From Dichomitus squalens LYAD-421 SS1 (taxonomy: Eukaryota > Basidiomycota > Agaricomycetes > Polyporales > Polyporaceae), in the NCBI RefSeq assembly GCF_000275845.1, contig NW_006766884.1:265976-329975 (forward strand): a stretch of 64,000 nucleotides of DNA, written 5' to 3'. The translations under genes and the position numbers were made by a program. Each line of letters begins with the position of its first letter. Position 1 is the first letter of the stretch. A model generated the notes under the pieces. The model did no database searches, was not told the origin of the DNA, and worked only from the letters and a program-made list of their open reading frames with translations. Positions 23,399 to 34,777 of this stretch are shown in pieces.

Positions 23399-24937
23399 TC
23401 AGAACTCGAGGAACTGGTACGCGACGGAGTCGAACCGCTGCTGAATCGAGGGCGGGCGTTCTTCACGGATGAGACCAGGTATCTCGTCAGGAGGGGGAAG
23501 AGGGAGGTGCGAGAAGTTACGCGTATCGTCAACTGAGGCGACGTGGGGGACGATAGGTGCCTGAATGAAACAAAGAGAAGTAAGTCGTCTGGCGCCCCAT
23601 CTCCGTCCATGTGGTTCAGGCAACATACTCTGATTTCACGACGCTCAAGCGCATCCCAGTCTACGCCGCGGAACCAGGGGTGGTCCAAGACGTCCTGCGA
23701 GCCTCCGATGAGATTGCCGAGCCGCTTGCTTCTGTCCGGATGCAAGAAACCCTTGATAATGTCTTTGGATAGCGGGTCGACCTCCCTCGGCCAGTGAATT
23801 TTGCCCTTGAGGATTTTTTCATATATCCCGTACGCGGTCTCGTCGAAGAAGGGTGGGTAGCCGACGATCATCTCATAGCAGAGGATACCGCAGGCCCACC
23901 AATCGGCTGCCTTACCGTGACCATCCGACTGAATAATTTCTGGGGCGAGATATTCCGGCGTCCCGCATAACGTCCACGTACGGTCGTCTACAATTTTCGC
24001 GAAACCAAAGTCGGTCAGGCGGAGGTAGCCGCGGGAGTCCAAAAGTAGATTCTCAGGCTTCAGGTCACGGTAGATGATGTTGAAGGAGTGAAGGTACTTG
24101 AGAGCGAGTACGATCGTGGCGAGATAGAAACGGGTGACGTCCGCGGTGAAGCGTTTGGCACGACGCAAGTGCGTGAAAAGCTCTCCCCCCGGGACGTAGG
24201 ACATCAGCATATAGACGTTGAGGCTGTCCTGGAAGGTAGCATAGAGGTCGACAATGAAGGGGTGGCGTACGCGTGACAAGATGTACCGTTCGCCATTCAC
24301 ATGCTCCACCTGTCGGAGGCGAACGACCTCGGTCTTGCGAAGCACCTTCAAGGCAAAGCAATTTGATGTGCTGCTCTGGCCAGAAGAGGCTCGAAGCCGC
24401 ACAAGAAGAACACGCGCAAATGTCCCAGTGCCTGGTGGGTGTGCGCCACCAAAGTTTAAGAACATCTCGTGACGAGGTTACGAGGCAGGACTCACCAAGC
24501 GTGCCCTTGACTTCGAAGTCCGTCAACTTCAGCGTGCCCTTCTCTAAATGCGATGGCTCGTCCTCTAGGTGGCGCTGTGGCGGACGTGGAGAGCTAGCTA
24601 ATGCCCGCGTGTCGACGTCCATTCCCTCCTGCTGGTGACTCCGGCGCCCACGCCGGGCCGTCTCTATGTCGCGAAGGTGCGGGTGGGGTAACGAAGGCTG
24701 TAGCTGGCCATCGGGCCCGGAATACCGCGGCTCCGAGTCTACGATGATGGCCTCTCCCTCGTCACTTCGTCCGGGGGATAGAGGCGGAGTGATCGGTCCG
24801 TCGCTGAGCATGTAGTCCGAGTCGCGACGGAATGCGCTGAGGTCAGGCGTCGTGGAAAGGGTGAGTGAGGTATGGTTCGGCAGGGAGGCAGAGCGAAAGG
24901 CGGGATAGAGGGGGTATTCCATGTTTCTGGAGGCCAT
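23399..24937 (-). CDS. TPK: cAMP-dependent protein kinase catalytic subunit (AGC kinase)
   Basis: PKA-C phosphorylates Ser/Thr targets once cAMP releases its regulatory subunit. Three exons (24496-24937, 23629-24431, 23399-23560) sum to 1407 nt (468 residues) and the frame closes. About 140 residues of Ser/Pro-rich N-terminal extension precede the kinase. Visible kinase elements in order are GTGTFARVLLVR (Gly-rich loop), FALKVLRK (ATP lysine), IIYRDLKPENLLLD (catalytic loop), LTDFGFAK (Mg-binding) and TWTLCGTPEYLAPE (activation-loop Thr). The AGC C-terminal tail ends in FLEF at the very C-terminus, matching the FxxF hydrophobic motif of PKA. That ending separates it from Sch9- and Pkh-type AGC kinases. 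Two CACGTG sites lie about 480-500 bp upstream of the ATG. Confidence 0.92.
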
Positions 24938-25675
24938 ATTAATGAAGGAGATGGTCTAAACGCCTGCTCTCCCGTAGATCTGGTGGCTGCAACATGGAGC
25001 TGTCAGCCCGGGGGAAGAAGAATCTCCGCGCGACACGTGTGTGGAAACGCTCTTACCTGGCCGATAATTAGAAATCTGCAGGGCTACAATGGGGGGCGCA
25101 ATACATCGGGTGTTTTGAGAGGAAAAGACCGAGGTGCGCGGCTTGGGAGGCTTGACAAGTTCGTTCAGCAGCGATGGGATCACAGGGCTATGAGACGCCG
25201 ACGTGATGAGTGCCAGAGGCAATGCGCGACGACGGGGGCTTCGAGCGAACTTTTCGCTGTCCCTGTGCTGGACTGTGCGCTCTGCGCGAGGCTATGCGGA
25301 AGGACTGAAGTAGAATACAGGGATGGACAGAGGGGAGTGATCTCAAACAGCTTGAAACCCAGCTCGAACGACCCACACGAAACCACAGCGCGATCTGACA
25401 TCTTCCGATTCGCAACCGACACGTGCCCCTGATCACACGTGGCTAATCAACCAACTGCACGTCTTCCCCGCCGCCGGCTACTTTCGCGAGGGCACCGGCC
25501 AGGATCATCGAGCTCAACCCCTCGGACGTCGATTAGTTTTATACCGTTATGTCCATCGCCATTATGTGGCCGAAATGGACTATCGGATAGCGATGTTCTC
25601 TGCGCGGGCTCTTCTTATACAATACATTGCTTTGCGGGCGGCGGTCATCACTCATGTCAACGCGACCTACAACGC
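24938..25675. other. Intergenic, PKA promoter region
   Basis: This is 738 bp between the PKA start and the stop of the extradiol dioxygenase gene, both on the minus strand. Apart from the paired CACGTG sites, nothing specific was recognised. Open stretches here do not resemble known proteins. Confidence 0.45.
25420..25441. promoter_or_regulatory. Paired CACGTG palindromes
   Basis: Two perfect CACGTG sites, at 25420-25425 and 25436-25441, lie ten bases apart. CACGTG is the classic E-box bound by bHLH factors such as Cbf1/Pho4 types. They are 480-500 bp upstream of the PKA start and 260 bp beyond the stop of the next gene. A role in PKA expression is inference. Confidence 0.35.
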
Positions 25676-26900
25676 TCACGGATCAAACGCAATAGTTGGT
25701 GCTCCGTAAATGGCAGCCAGCACCTTCGCATCTGCGTTCCCCCCACCAGCTCCAGCCCCAATGTACAAAGGAACGAAGTGATCGGCAGTTGGATGAGCCT
25801 GTCGGAATCCCCGGTGTTTCACAAGGTTCAACATAGCTTCTTTCCTCGCGACAGGCTGACGTCAACGAACCAGGGTCAGTACGGCATTCAGCGGTACGCA
25901 CGCTCGTCAGGCACTCACGTCCTTCACTGTAACGGCGTCTAGAATAGCCTGGTTGAAGTCCTTGACAGCACTATTGGCGGTAGTCTCTGAGAACGCCGAA
26001 AAGTCCCGCAGGTTATGTATCAAAAGACCTCCGGAGAGAACAAGGATGCCTTCCCGTCTATATCAAACATGAACGGAGAATCAGCAGAAGCACTACAGCG
26101 GCAGTCTGTCAGCTCACCTTAGCGGCTCTACCACCTCGCCTATCTGCCAGTTAGCTTGGGGATCCAGACTTGAGTCCATAGAGACTTCGACGATCGGGAT
26201 GTCCGTAAACTCCTCGCCGAACATAAGCCTGAATGGGACGAAAACTCCGTGATCAAGACCGGGGCCATTGAATCCTCGGCCATCCCGACCGCGCGGTTCC
26301 AGCTTCGAAGTCGTCCTGGCCAGATAGCCAGCCTAGAACGACTCCATTCAGACTCTGGAATCCTGTGCACACTGCACCCTCACATGAACATTCGAAACCT
26401 ACATCCTTGTACAGCTGCACGACGCGCTGAGATAATGCCGAATCACCGCGGGATTTGAACTTCAACTGATACAGTGCGGGCTTGAAGCCGTAGTAGTCGT
26501 AAAGCAGCGGGTTCTCGTCCCCATAATCGGTCACTAGGTCGGTCATGATAAGTCAAGGTTCAATTAATGGAGGACTGGAGGACATGGAAGACACACCTAG
26601 ACGCTCTCCCGCAGTGTCCCAATGGGCGCTGAACACCACGATGCCCTTGGGTTTATACTTAGAGAGCAAGGCAGGACCGAAGTCCTTGAGAAAGGTTGCC
26701 AGGTTGCCTTTCGGACCCATGGCCTTCCCAACTTCTCCCATCGTACCGGCGTCAGCTACATCGAAGGCGAGCATGGGCGAACCATGTCCGAAGAAGAACG
26801 CTGGGATCTTGTCAGGGGTAGATGGTAGCTCGTCCAGCGCCTTCTTCCAGTCCTCCTGCGTCCTTGGGAGAGACACGCTGGTCCCATTGGTAGTCGACAT
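25676..26900 (-). CDS. Class III extradiol ring-cleavage dioxygenase (LigB / DOPA dioxygenase type)
   Basis: LigB-type enzymes cleave catecholic rings with a non-haem metal; fungal members resemble 4,5-DOPA dioxygenase. Five exons (26597-26900, 26403-26533, 26118-26332, 25919-26057, 25676-25855) sum to 969 nt (322 residues) and the frame closes. Candidate metal-binding histidines occur in IPAFFFGHGSPMLAF and IVVFSAHWDTAGERL. Family-typical segments are LVTDYGDENPLLYDYYGF, GLDHGVFVPFRLMFGEEF and ILVLSGGLLIHNLRDF. A later histidine lies in ADHFVPLYIGAGAG. The first ATG is at 26900; an upstream in-frame hydrophobic stretch begins with GTG and was rejected as N-terminus. No pigment or aromatic-degradation partner gene adjoins it, so the substrate is unknown. 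Confidence 0.88.
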
Positions 26901-27432
26901 GCTGCGGTGCAACAACGGCGCTAGAACGCGGGAGACTAAGGTACTTGAGCGCAACAGAATGACAGCCGATAGAACGGACAATGAGAAGAACGCAAGGTTG
27001 CGGAAAGCAGCCACGGTGGAAACTACGGGGTGTTGTATGAGGACCTGGGATCTTCTTGCGCACTTCCGTCCGTGACCATCTCTATATCTGTATAGGAAGA
27101 GCTTACGCTATAGCGCTTACTCCGCTGACTGTAGCAATGAGGGCAGGCTGACTAGATATTTCGCGGCAGGCCATTTGATTCAAGAAGTGCGGAGTAACGA
27201 CATGCAAAATTCGTGTGGCACGTACGTACAGATGATGATGACCAGCTTGAGGACGCGACAGACCCGCAGAGCGTTCGGGTTCGCAGTCGCTCATGGCTGC
27301 TGACACATCCCTCCAAGGAGGCCTGCTCGCGTGGCGAGAGATCCTATCGGGTTTGTGGCACCGGCAGCGCTCACATTTTCTCGTACATCAGTTGCATCGT
27401 CTCCGGCTTGTGTTCGCCAACTTGTCTTCACT
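26901..27432. other. Divergent promoter region
   Basis: This 532-bp spacer separates the starts of the extradiol dioxygenase gene (-) and SSF1 (+). It should hold both promoters. An open minus-strand hydrophobic stretch at 26901-27014 has no ATG. Confidence 0.45.
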
Positions 27433-28966
27433 ATGGGTCGTCGGCGCAAGAACCGTACTCATCTCAAGGGCGGGGTGGCATCCGCGCCAGGAACCGCTGA
27501 AGGTGTCCCCAAGTCGTTCGTGATCAAGCATGGCCAGGTCGGGCACTCGCTCACGCAGCTCGTCCGGGACGTTCGGAAGGTCATGGAGCCAAATACTGCT
27601 AGCCGGCTAAGGGTCAGTCACACTTCTCTACAGTTAGTATAGGTTGCCGTCTTGACCCATGTTGTAAGTGAAGGAACGTGCAAGGAACAAGCTCAAGGAC
27701 TTCTTGACCATGGCTCCTGCGCTCGGCGTAACGCATTTGCTTGCGTTCACGCTTACGGACGTTGCATCTTCTATGAGGATTGTCCGATTGTCTGCAGGTC
27801 CGACGCTGAGCTTCAGGGTTGAGCGGTATAGCTTGGCGAAGGACATCATACATTCCTCTCGGAGAGCAAGAAGTATGAGTACAGTGGAATACCTCTCGCC
27901 TCCTCTTGTAAGTCTTACATGTCACTGCAGCCTCAACCACATGTCTGACTACGTCAACACTATAGCTCGTCCTTGCTTCATTCCCGCCCCCATCTCCCAC
28001 CACGCCCCCTCATCTCACGCTTATGATGAAGACGTTCCAGTCCTTATTCCCGCCCCTCTCTCCGCACACGCTCTCCCTCTCTTCTGCGCGCCGCGTGGTC
28101 CTTATTTCCTACAATGCAGAACGCGGAACCGTCGACTTCCGACACTACCTCATCACCGTCAAGCCGTACGGAGTCTCAAAGCGCATCAGGCGCGTGCTTG
28201 AGGGCGTCACTGCCAAAAAGACATCCCACTCAGAAACCAGCGTCCTGGACCTCGGCAACGAGAAGGATGTCGCGGACTTCCTACTCAGAAAGAAGGGCGA
28301 ACCTGGTCCGTCGAGTGATGGATACGAGAGCGCCGCCTCGTCTGCGTCGAGCGTTGCGGGTGACGACGGAGATGCGGTCGACCTTGCGGATGATTATGTG
28401 GGCCGCAATAATAAGAAGGGACAGAAGAGAGCGGTGAAACTGGATGAGATCGGTCCGAGGATGGAGCTGAGACTGATCAAGGTGGCCGAGGGTGTACCGG
28501 GGAAGGAGGGTGGGGTGCTCTACCACGAGTTTGGTGAGTTGGGTCCCGTTGCGTTCTGTGGTCGATGTTACTGAAGATTTCTACAGTCAAAAAAACAAAA
28601 GCCGAGGTCAAGGCGCAGAAGGCGGAGCATGCCGCGAAGGAGAAGCTTCGCCAGCAAAGAAGAGAGGAGCAAGAGCGGAACGTTGCTCGGAAGAAAGCGG
28701 CTAAGGGATCCAAGGAGGGTAAAGGAGAAGAAGGCGAGGAAGAGGACGAGCGGGACGAAGGCGATGATGACCCTGATTTTGACGAAGAAATATCGGGGAT
28801 AGACGACGAGCATGACGAGGAAGGTGACGGAGATGAGGGAGCGTGGGATGACGACGAGGAGATAAGCGAGGTTGAGGAGTCTGACGACGGAGGCGAAGAG
28901 AGCGAGAGTGATGATGAGGCGGCGAGACCACCACAAAAAAAGCTCAAGCTAAAGAGCAAACGGTAG
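27433..28966 (+). CDS. SSF1: Ribosome biogenesis protein Ssf1/Peter Pan (Brix domain)
   Basis: Ssf1 is a nucleolar Brix-domain protein of 60S pre-ribosome assembly. Four exons (27433-27612, 27674-27907, 27966-28533, 28587-28966) sum to 1362 nt (453 residues) and the frame closes. The N-terminus MGRRRKNRTHLKG and SFVIKHGQVGHSLTQLVRD are family hallmarks. The Brix domain continues with LRIVRLSAGPTLSFRVERY and LISYNAERGTVDFRHYLITV. After about residue 330 the protein becomes a charged coiled coil, then a strongly acidic Asp/Glu tail of about 90 residues ending in a Lys-rich stretch, KKLKLKSKR. Acidic C-tails are common among Brix-group assembly factors. The exon-2 acceptor was chosen at gtgaag (27668-27673) to give the conserved SRLRERARNKLKDF. 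Confidence 0.94.
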
Positions 28967-29099
28967 CAGTTGTTTACGTCGACTGTTGTATCCGGTGTCA
29001 ATCCATTACGTTCTCCCGCCGCTGCGCGAAAGCTGGGGCTGGGCACTAGAGTCATTATACGGCAATAAGTTATAGTGTAGCTGCCATATGCACACTAAT

Positions 29100-29885
29100 C
29101 TAGGATCGCGGATGTGCATTGTCTGGTTGCACTGATTCTCCCCATAGACGTCCTAAAACCCTCCCCCAAAACCGCTCCGTACGCAGTCGGACACCGTCCC
29201 AGCTGTCGAGTGCTGGTCGTACGTCGAGGAAGAATGACAGGTTTTTCGACGGAGGGCCGCTGGTACGTCCCGAGTAGAAATCGATGACATAGCGCGTTCG
29301 TGTCCCGCAGCGGTCGATAATCCAGTCATGACGGTCAAATGGCGGCGAATATCTGTTGAAGAGAAGGCAACCAATGAGACGAAGGCAATTAGACGATATG
29401 GCATGACCGACGTACCCAAGTAATGAGTAAAACCACGCTCTAGGCGTTCTTTCATTGGGTCGGCCTTTGAAGCTCACGAGCTTTACGCCGCCGCACTTGT
29501 CGCCGCCCTGCCCCGCCTCCCATTTCATGATCTCCGTCCACGCACGCTCGTTCACGGCATTGTGTATGGGTACAACGACCTTCATGTCTGTCTCCTGGGG
29601 ATTATGGTTCTTGCGCGCCATAGCGGCGTAGAACTGGGCTTGTGATGGGTACACCCAATTACCGCCATCTATCCTCGGTATGGACGATGTTTCTCGGTCA
29701 AGCGGAAGGTTAGTCGGAGGAAGGGGTGTGTCGGGGAGCTCTGCCGCGCCATGGGCATTTTCTGACTGTCGGCCAAGTATAGAAGCCCATGAGGAGCGCT
29801 GGGTGTGGTCAACAGGGCACTTTTCCGCAGACGAAGATGCGAGGGCACGATGGTCGACGGGACACTTGTCCGCAGAGGCCGCCAT
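29100..29885 (-). CDS. CYC3: Holocytochrome c synthase (cytochrome c haem lyase)
   Basis: The enzyme attaches haem covalently to apocytochrome c in the mitochondrial intermembrane space. Two exons, 29416-29885 and 29100-29352, sum to 723 nt (240 residues) and the frame closes. Two Cys-Pro haem-regulatory motifs, both KCPVDH, occur near residues 7 and 23. The core shows GGNWVYPSQAQFYAAMARK, VVVPIHNAVNERAWTEIMKW, RTPRAWFYSLLGYSPPFDRH and YVIDFYSG, all typical of HCCS, including the HN dipeptide of the haem site. The ATG at 29885 was used; an in-frame TTG lies 18 nt upstream. The gene is divergent from nitronate monooxygenase with a 285-bp shared promoter and convergent with SSF1 (133 bp apart). 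Confidence 0.94.
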   Translation of the reverse strand: MAASADKCPVDHRALASSSAEKCPVDHTQRSSWASILGRQSENAHGAAELPDTPLPPTNLPLDRETSSIPRIDGGNWVYPSQAQFYAAMARKNHNPQETDMKVVVPIHNAVNERAWTEIMKWEAGQGGDKCGGVKLVSFKGRPNERTPRAWFYSLLGYVGHAISSNCLRLIGCLLFNRYSPPFDRHDWIIDRCGTRTRYVIDFYSGRTSGPPSKNLSFFLDVRPALDSWDGVRLRTERFWGRVLGRLWGESVQPDNAHPRS

Positions 29886-30170
29886 GGCGGAGTGCTGGAG
29901 CAAGAATCAGGAACGCCCGAGGCCGCCGTTGGCCAGGATAGGCAAGTCTCATGACCCCGGCAGACCCGGTCTGCACGTCGCCGGAAGGAAGGTCTTGGAC
30001 CTTGCCGCCATGTCCCCACTCGCGTCCCAGGCGACACCTGCACCCCCACATGACCGCTTGACCGGCTATAGTCCATTGCAGACCGGGTCGTTAAAGACCA
30101 GAGCGCAGCCTAGGGGTCTCATCTAAACTTGCATCCGTCCAAGTCCCATCAGCCTGCATTCTTGCCAGCC

Positions 30171-31572
30171 ATGCCAGCTTCCGCGCCCGTGTTCTCTACC
30201 CCGCTCACCAAGTTGTTCGGGATCAACCACCCAGTCATGCTGGCAGGTATGTATACAGAACTACCATCCAATATACTTCAAGCTGACGAGGGGAATGTCT
30301 GCAGGCATGAATGTCGCGGCTGGTCCACGACTCGCTGCGGCTGTGACCAACGCAGGTACGCATCTTCGCATCTCGCATCTGAACAAGGAATTGATCGTCC
30401 TCTTGTCCTCAAGGCGGTATTGGCGTCATTGGTGGGGTCCGCCAGAGCCCGAAGATGCTTCAGGACAACATCGACGAACTCAAGAGTCACCTTGAAGACA
30501 AGAACGCGCCGTTCGGCATCGACCTGTTGATCCCACAGGTCGGTGGCAATGCCAGGAAGACGAACGTGAGTTATTGCTGTATCCCCTTCCCTGGGTTTGT
30601 GATTCTCATGCAATCAGTTCAGTACGACTACTCAAATGGCCAGCTGCCGGAGCTGACGGAAGTCATCATCAAGAGCGGTGCCAAACTGTTTGTCTGCGCC
30701 GTCGGCGTGCCTCCGAAGGACATGGTACAGAAGCTCCATGCTGCCGGCGTCCTTGTCATGAAGTAAGTTTTGTTTGTGACACACCTCACATGCTATACGT
30801 GCTAACGGCAGTTGCTGCGCGAAGCATGATTGGTCACCCGAAGCATGTCTCGAAGGCTCTCGCTCAAGGTAATTGTGACGCTATCTTGAAGAATGCTGGA
30901 TAGATGTTAATCATTGTATCTAAGGCGTCGACATCATCTGCGCCCAGGGTGGCGAGGGCGGTGGACATACCGGCGAGACGCCCTTCTCAATCCTCATTCC
31001 TGCCGTCGTCGACCTCTGCAAGACCGCGAAGAGCCCCCTCACCGGCGAACCCATCATCGTCGTCGCTGCTGGGGGCATTGCAGATGGCCGCGGTCTGGCT
31101 GCTGCCCTCTCGTATGGCGCTGCCGGCGTATGGGTCGGCACGCGTTTTGTTGCCAGCGAGGAGGCGGGTGCGCCGAAGGTGCACAAGGAGTTCGTTCTCA
31201 GCGCGGGGTATGACGACGTCACGCGCACAATTATCTACTCTGGCCGCCCCATGCACGTCCGAAGGACGCCTTACGTCGCGAGCTGGGACAGCAGACAGCA
31301 GGAGATCGCTGAGCTCACGGCTCAGGGAAAGATTCCGCATGAGGTGGAGCTCGAGAAGCACCCTGAGAAGTCCATGGAAGGCCGTTCGTGGCTCATGGGC
31401 AAGGTCGCGGGCTCTATTCGCGACATCAAACCAGCACGCGAGATGTGAGTTGCCTTTCATTGTCTTGTTCGAGGCGTGCTGACGGCATTCTAGTGTCGAT
31501 GAGATAGTGACGACGGCTGCGAAGAGCTTGCAGGGCGCATCGAGCCTTATTGTGACGAAGGCGAAGTTGTAG
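30171..31572 (+). CDS. Nitronate monooxygenase (2-nitropropane dioxygenase family)
   Basis: Nitronate monooxygenases use FMN and O2 to oxidise alkyl nitronates and detoxify compounds such as propionate-3-nitronate. Seven exons (30171-30246, 30305-30355, 30414-30565, 30623-30762, 30825-30868, 30925-31444, 31494-31572) sum to 1062 nt (353 residues) and the frame closes. The TIM barrel starts with FGINHPVMLAGMNVAAGP and AAVTNAGGIGVIGGVRQSP. The FMN- and active-site loop reads IICAQGGEGGGHTGETP with the catalytic-type histidine in GGHTG. IIVVAAGGIADGRGLAAAL and GAAGVWVGTRFVASEEA are the phosphate-binding strands. It lacks an obvious targeting peptide. The family is certain; the preferred nitronate is not. 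Confidence 0.92.
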
Positions 31573-31672
31573 TGCTCTGACCCATCCTGTCGCATTTGGA
31601 TATGACTTGAGTTTGTGGGATCGAGCCTGTACACTAGGTATCATACATAGCTACTGGCGTCCTCCGGTCGAA

Positions 31673-33298
31673 TCAATCTTCGTCCATTAGCTCCGCTAAT
31701 TCGCGCTCCTCATCTGCGTCCAGTATGTTGACCGGGACATCGGCAACCTTGACCTCCTCTGCAGGAACCTTTGGCGGCGGCGGATGCAGTAATTCTTGAG
31801 GATACAGTCGTCAGAGGAATGCGGCAACCACACAGAACACGAGCTCACCACTCAACCTCCATCTTCTGAGAGTACCATCCAGACTTGCACTCACAATCCA
31901 CGGCTCCACGCGGACCTTCCCGGGTTGGCCTTCGACCTCAGACTTGCGGATCCACAATCGTAGGGCTGTCACGTCGTGCCAGTGTCCATCCGTCTCTGCG
32001 ATGAGCTCGGGCTCCTCGAGCGACGAAATGTCGTACACTCGGATGACTGCGCCTGTTCCGGTCAACAGATACGGCTCCCCGAGTACAGTGAGGGGCAAAG
32101 GCAGGATGGCCTTGACGGCGGTCGCGTGCTGGATTGGTGGGATAGGTTTCGCCCCCGGAGTGGGTGGAAGGGTGGGATCAGGGACAATTTGCACCGTCTC
32201 ATCCGTCGATGCTAGTAGGAGTATTATGGAAAAATATCAGAAAAGCAACAAGGGGAGCGAGTGTACCTGTCCAAAGGTGACCATCTCCAACGATCATCTC
32301 ATTCACGCCCGTTCGGTGGTGCTTGAGCTCGCCTGTAGGCACGATCTTCCACTGGGAGTCGAGGTTGTCTTCCTTCGCGATATTCCACACCCGGATGATG
32401 CCCATCGTATCTGCGGTGTAAAGTACCGCAGCTTTCTCTGAGAGAACGCGTGCAACAAGGGACTCGACCGGGCGTGTATGCCCGGTCAGGATCCCTACTG
32501 TTCTCAAGGGCCGCCCGTCGGCAACTGACGATAGATCCCTGTGGATGTATGAGCCGGACAGTAAGCTATACATATGCTATGGATGTCTACCAAAGCCGGA
32601 CGACCTTGTCAGATCCACTTGAAACTAACAGGCCTAGTGAGGGTATAGCATGGATGGCCTTTACAAAGTCTGAATGCCCATCTGTGGAAGAAATGATTTG
32701 CTTTGTCTACCCAGAGTCATTGACAGCCGTCGAAATTTATTGGGTTGGCTTACTCACCTCTACATCCCAGACTTTGATTGTCTGTTATCGTTCTCGTCAG
32801 TGAGGTGCACAATATCGCTAGAAGGCCAAGCACTTTATCCCATGAACTCGTGATGAGGAGGTCACCCTTGCCACTTCCTGGGACCCGATCGACAAATGCC
32901 AATGAAGTTACCGGCGCAGCGTGTCCTCTAAAAAGTCGCAAAGTTTTGCCTGTCTGACATCCACACTAAGTAATTATAGAGCTGGAAACGGGCTTCTGGC
33001 CGTCAACGATGATCGGAAGAAGTCCCAACGCACCTCAAGGTCGAGCTTCCTGACAACAGTCGTGTTCTCTGCAATCCAAGCGACGTTGTCGCGGATATGA
33101 ACCGCCAATGCTTTCCCGGTAATCTCTATCGGCGAGCCGAGGTCCTTTATCCGCTCTGCTTTGTCTTTGCGAGACTTGAAAGACAAACAGTGTAAGAACG
33201 CCAAGCATTCTAACGTCAGTCGGTGGCAGACGGCGCACTTGTTCTAGCCTAAGCTCGGCTTCTGAGCGTAGGAAATGGGACTTGTCTGCGGGTTGCAT
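31673..33298 (-). CDS. WD40 repeat protein of unknown role
   Basis: This is a beta-propeller protein with at least six recognisable WD40 blades. Exons run from the ATG at 33298 to the TGA at 31673-31675, with short introns closed by eye through most of the gene. Blades include LFRGHAAPVTSLAF ending SSWDK, then TIKVWDVE, then GHSDFVKAIHAIPSLGLLVS, GHTRPVESL ending IIRVWNIA, AVIRVYDI, and GHWHDVTALRLW ending LDGTLRRWRL. The C-terminus is Pro-rich, then acidic (EERELAELMDED). I do not recognise a named orthologue; WD40 proteins serve as scaffolds in many complexes. The gene is convergent with nitronate monooxygenase, with only 100 bp between stops. Confidence 0.75.
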
Positions 33299-33912
33299 GG
33301 GAGGAGCTTGGGAAGCACACTAGGGTCTTGGGGTCGCGTACGTCGCGTAGGCGTTTGTTCCAAGGGAGTCTGATCGGGACGATTGTTCTTGGAGAGTTGC
33401 CGTCTGTAGACGACCCGTCTACTTATCGCGATCCAGCGCCTGTTTCTCGGCCGATCCCATCTTGAAAGAGCGGAGTGTCGCCCTTCTCATCCTTTCCCCC
33501 GTCCGCCCCTCGACTTCGCCCTCTATCGTAGGTTCTCAAGCCAGTGAATGCCAGGAGTGAGTACTTATTTGTAGGAGCTGACGTTTGCCTCTCACCTCAT
33601 GGCATCCAGACAAACCATCCGACCGGAACTATCCAACATTAAGAGCGCCAAGTGGTCGTCTAAACTCAAAGTGATCTGCTGTACGCGAGATTGCCGGACT
33701 CAACCATTCGGGGTCGTACCGTTCCCCGCACCAGCCAATTGATCCCTTGAGCGTGAGTACTAGGCCTCGCGGGTGCGCTTTTTGTCCTCTGAACGCCAAA
33801 GGCAGCTTAACTTTCTTACAGACACGTCGTGCCACCCATACAAACCCTACATACATCTTGCCAACTGTCTGAGACCGTTCGCGCAAACCGATCCTCACCT
33901 CGTACTGTCATC
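33299..33912. other. Divergent promoter region
   Basis: This is 614 bp between the starts of the WD40 gene (-) and the following helical-protein gene (+). It should contain both promoters. No other feature was recognised. Confidence 0.45.
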
Positions 33913-34777
33913 ATGAGTGGCCGACTTGCTTCATTCCGTGGACCCTCGACTCCTACCTTCTCCCCGGTGGCTGCGCGTCAGTCGGCCACTTCCGCCTCTC
34001 CTTTGAAATCGACTGAACTCCCTCACCACCGTACGCTCCGAGGCCAATTGCTGGAACTTCGCAACATAGCATACGAATGGGATGAGTGGGTTTCCGGACA
34101 AGGCCTCAAGGCAGCATCTAGTCTAGTAGATGCCCGAACGGAGCTAGAGTACGTTCATATATGCTCTGCCAATGGTGCTGAAACTCAGTGGCCGTGCATC
34201 GCAGCAATGAGCTTGCATTGATACCTGCGGGAAAGCAGCCTACTTACCCGATCGTCCTGGAAAAGCTGCGATTCATGGAGAGCTGCATAGAGGAACTTCA
34301 CGAGGTAGTCAGACGACTAGTAAGTGTGTCCGCTTGAGGCCTCCTCGTCTATTGAATGACGTCTTCTTTCAGGACAAGCTGTTCCAAAAGATGGTCAAGA
34401 TCATTCGCAATTTGGAACAGCTCCTGCATGAGGTGCACAAAACGAAAGGATGGAAGTTCGTCGAAGAACCCCTTTGGGTCACTTGGTCATTAGAGAAGTT
34501 CGGTACGAACCTACGCAGTGCCTTCTCGCTATTTTGTTGTCACTCACTCTTGTGCTTAGTGACGAAATTACCCTACATCTTGAAACCGTATCGTCGGTCG
34601 CTGGAAATGCATCTTGACCTCGTCGAACAGCTCCGTCCACACGACGTAACGTTCGATGAGTCCCGCCAGATCATTGCTCTCTGGCAAGCTCAACCACACC
34701 TCGCCCAAGGAGGGTGGGACGTCATCTGGGAGGATATCTGCAGCGTCGAAGTCGATCGCTGGAACGCCCCCCGATGA
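33913..34777 (+). CDS. Conserved-looking helical protein, family not recognised
   Basis: Four exons (33913-34148, 34205-34319, 34373-34502, 34560-34777) sum to 699 nt (232 residues) and the frame closes with GT-AG introns of 53-57 nt. A Ser/Pro-rich N-terminus of about 40 residues is followed by an all-helical body with heptad-like stretches such as KLRFMESCIEELHEVVRRL and MVKIIRNLEQLLHEVHKTKG. The tail is Trp-rich (GGWDVIWEDICSVEVDRWN). There is no signal peptide or membrane segment. The clean splicing and composition argue for a real gene. It may be a coiled-coil subunit of a larger complex, but I cannot assign a function. Confidence 0.7.

Noticed and set aside
26901..27014. Hydrophobic N-terminal extension of the extradiol dioxygenase
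   Set aside because: The stretch starts with GTG, not ATG, and related enzymes begin near MSTTNG; no upstream exon with ATG and matching phase was found.
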